The position numbers were made by a program, and so were the translations under genes. From Flavobacterium sp. (GTDB taxonomy: Bacteria > Bacteroidota > Bacteroidia > Flavobacteriales > Flavobacteriaceae): 5,777 nt of DNA. The notes under the pieces were generated by a model, which was not told where the DNA came from, ran no database searches, and saw only the letters and a list, made by a program, of their open reading frames with translations. This document shows, one piece after another, positions 5,251 through 5,777 of the stretch. Within the stretch, counting starts at the first letter, position 1, and every line of letters starts with the position of its first letter. The stretch covers positions 1 to 5,777 of the forward strand of contig SXQR01000051.1 in the NCBI GenBank assembly GCA_005792865.1, written 5' to 3'.

Positions 5251-5777
5251 AAACGGTACCGAGAATCGGTACAACAAATGGATATGGGTCGTTTCAATCG
5301 CCATTCCGCTTGCTGTAGCGGCGTTGTTTGCGGTAAAGCTCAAGGACTTTGGCATCGAGGTGGAACCGCTGTCTTTCCTTCCGCCCATCTATGCCGGAAT
5401 CAACGCACTGACGGCCGTCATCCTGGTCACGGCGGTCGTTGCCATCAAGAACGGCAGGCAAAAACTCCACGAAAGGCTGATGACCACGGCCATTGCACTT
5501 TCGGTCCTGTTCCTGGTCATGTATGTCGCCTACCACATGACCGCCGATTCGACGAAATTTGGTGGCGAGGGTGTGGTCAGGTACGTTTATCTGTTCATTT
5601 TGCTGACGCATATCCTGCTGTCGATCGCGATCATTCCCCTGGTGCTCGTGACCTATGTCCGGGCGCTTTCGGCAAGGTTTGACCGTCACAGGAAAATTGC
5701 GAGAATCACCTTTCCGCTTTGGCTGTATGTAGCCGTCACGGGCGTTATCGTTTACCTCATGATATCTCCCTACTATG
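5237..5777 (+). CDS. DUF420 (CtaM/YozB-like) membrane protein, 3' end truncated
   Basis: The frame opens at ATG 5237, inside the last codons of the SCO gene (14-base overlap), and stays open to the window end, giving 180 residues without a stop. Family size suggests only a few residues are missing. About five membrane helices are visible (near 14-34, 49-70, 81-100, 114-140 and 155-176). Notable residues are His 78 (KLHERLM), His 100 in the YHMTADSTKFGG segment, His 125 (LTHILLS) and His 151 (RHRKIARITFPLWLYVAVTG), the spread of membrane-edge histidines typical of DUF420. In Staphylococcus and Bacillus, the DUF420 protein CtaM (YozB) is needed to make active heme A-type oxidase, though its chemistry is unsettled. 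Adjacent SCO and the nearby oxidase genes fit the same job here. A role in metal or heme handling is inferred; the family call is good. Confidence 0.82.
   Translation, partial: MNSVENGTENRYNKWIWVVSIAIPLAVAALFAVKLKDFGIEVEPLSFLPPIYAGINALTAVILVTAVVAIKNGRQKLHERLMTTAIALSVLFLVMYVAYHMTADSTKFGGEGVVRYVYLFILLTHILLSIAIIPLVLVTYVRALSARFDRHRKIARITFPLWLYVAVTGVIVYLMISPYY

Noticed and set aside
5278..5682. 134-codon + strand frame and a similar-sized - strand frame (5294-5689) near the window end
   Set aside because: Both overlap the DUF420 gene, whose frame from 5237 has five membrane helices and family motifs. The other frames translate to Cys/Arg/His-rich or Asp/Arg/Gln-rich sequence typical of shadows.

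Overview
The window looks like a chromosomal segment from a bacterium of the phylum Bacteroidota, most likely a flavobacterium (Flavobacteriaceae) with roughly balanced base composition. Three things point there: the gene order (cyoE, two COX3-type genes, a small COX4-type subunit, then a SCO-like/SCO pair and a DUF420 gene), the wording of the proteins, and intergenic elements that match the Bacteroidota -7 promoter consensus TAnnTTTG rather than sigma-70 boxes with Shine-Dalgarno sites. The organism is an inference from content, not from a database search.

Layout: every gene is on the + strand. Positions 3-821 hold the 3' part of a glycosyltransferase gene that enters from upstream and seems unrelated to the rest. 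An 84-90 base gap (822-911) carries a short perfect inverted repeat and a -7 promoter element. Next comes a cytochrome oxidase cluster: heme O synthase (912-1826), a short COX3-family subunit overlapping it by 4 bases (1823-2416), a long COX3-family subunit behind a 43-base gap with its own promoter-like sequence (2460-3485), and a three-helix subunit IV (3504-3854). A strong intrinsic terminator (3873-3901) closes this unit. A second -7 element (3901-3908) begins right at the terminator T-tract and opens an assembly-factor unit: a SCO-like protein without its copper-binding cysteines (3923-4570), a canonical SCO1/SenC protein (4567-5250, 4-base overlap) and a DUF420 membrane protein (5237 to the window end, 14-base overlap, 3' end cut off). 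No stretch over 300 bases lacks a gene, and I see no tRNA, rRNA, CRISPR array, insertion sequence or phage gene.

How it works together: CyoE farnesylates heme B to heme O, the precursor of heme A. The COX3 and COX4 proteins are small membrane subunits of a heme-copper cytochrome c oxidase. SCO delivers copper to, or keeps reduced, the CuA site of subunit II, and DUF420 proteins (CtaM/YozB in Firmicutes) are needed for maturation of such oxidases. The catalytic subunits I and II are not in the window and are presumably encoded elsewhere; in Bacteroidota they commonly sit with the alternative complex III genes.

The most interesting pattern is that two protein families occur as adjacent pairs in which one member is canonical and the other has lost hallmark residues: COX3 (short, lacking the helix-1 acidic residue, versus long, with a large periplasmic insertion) and SCO (no CxxxC versus CPTIC). 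These look like lineage traits of a known respiratory system, not a new system.
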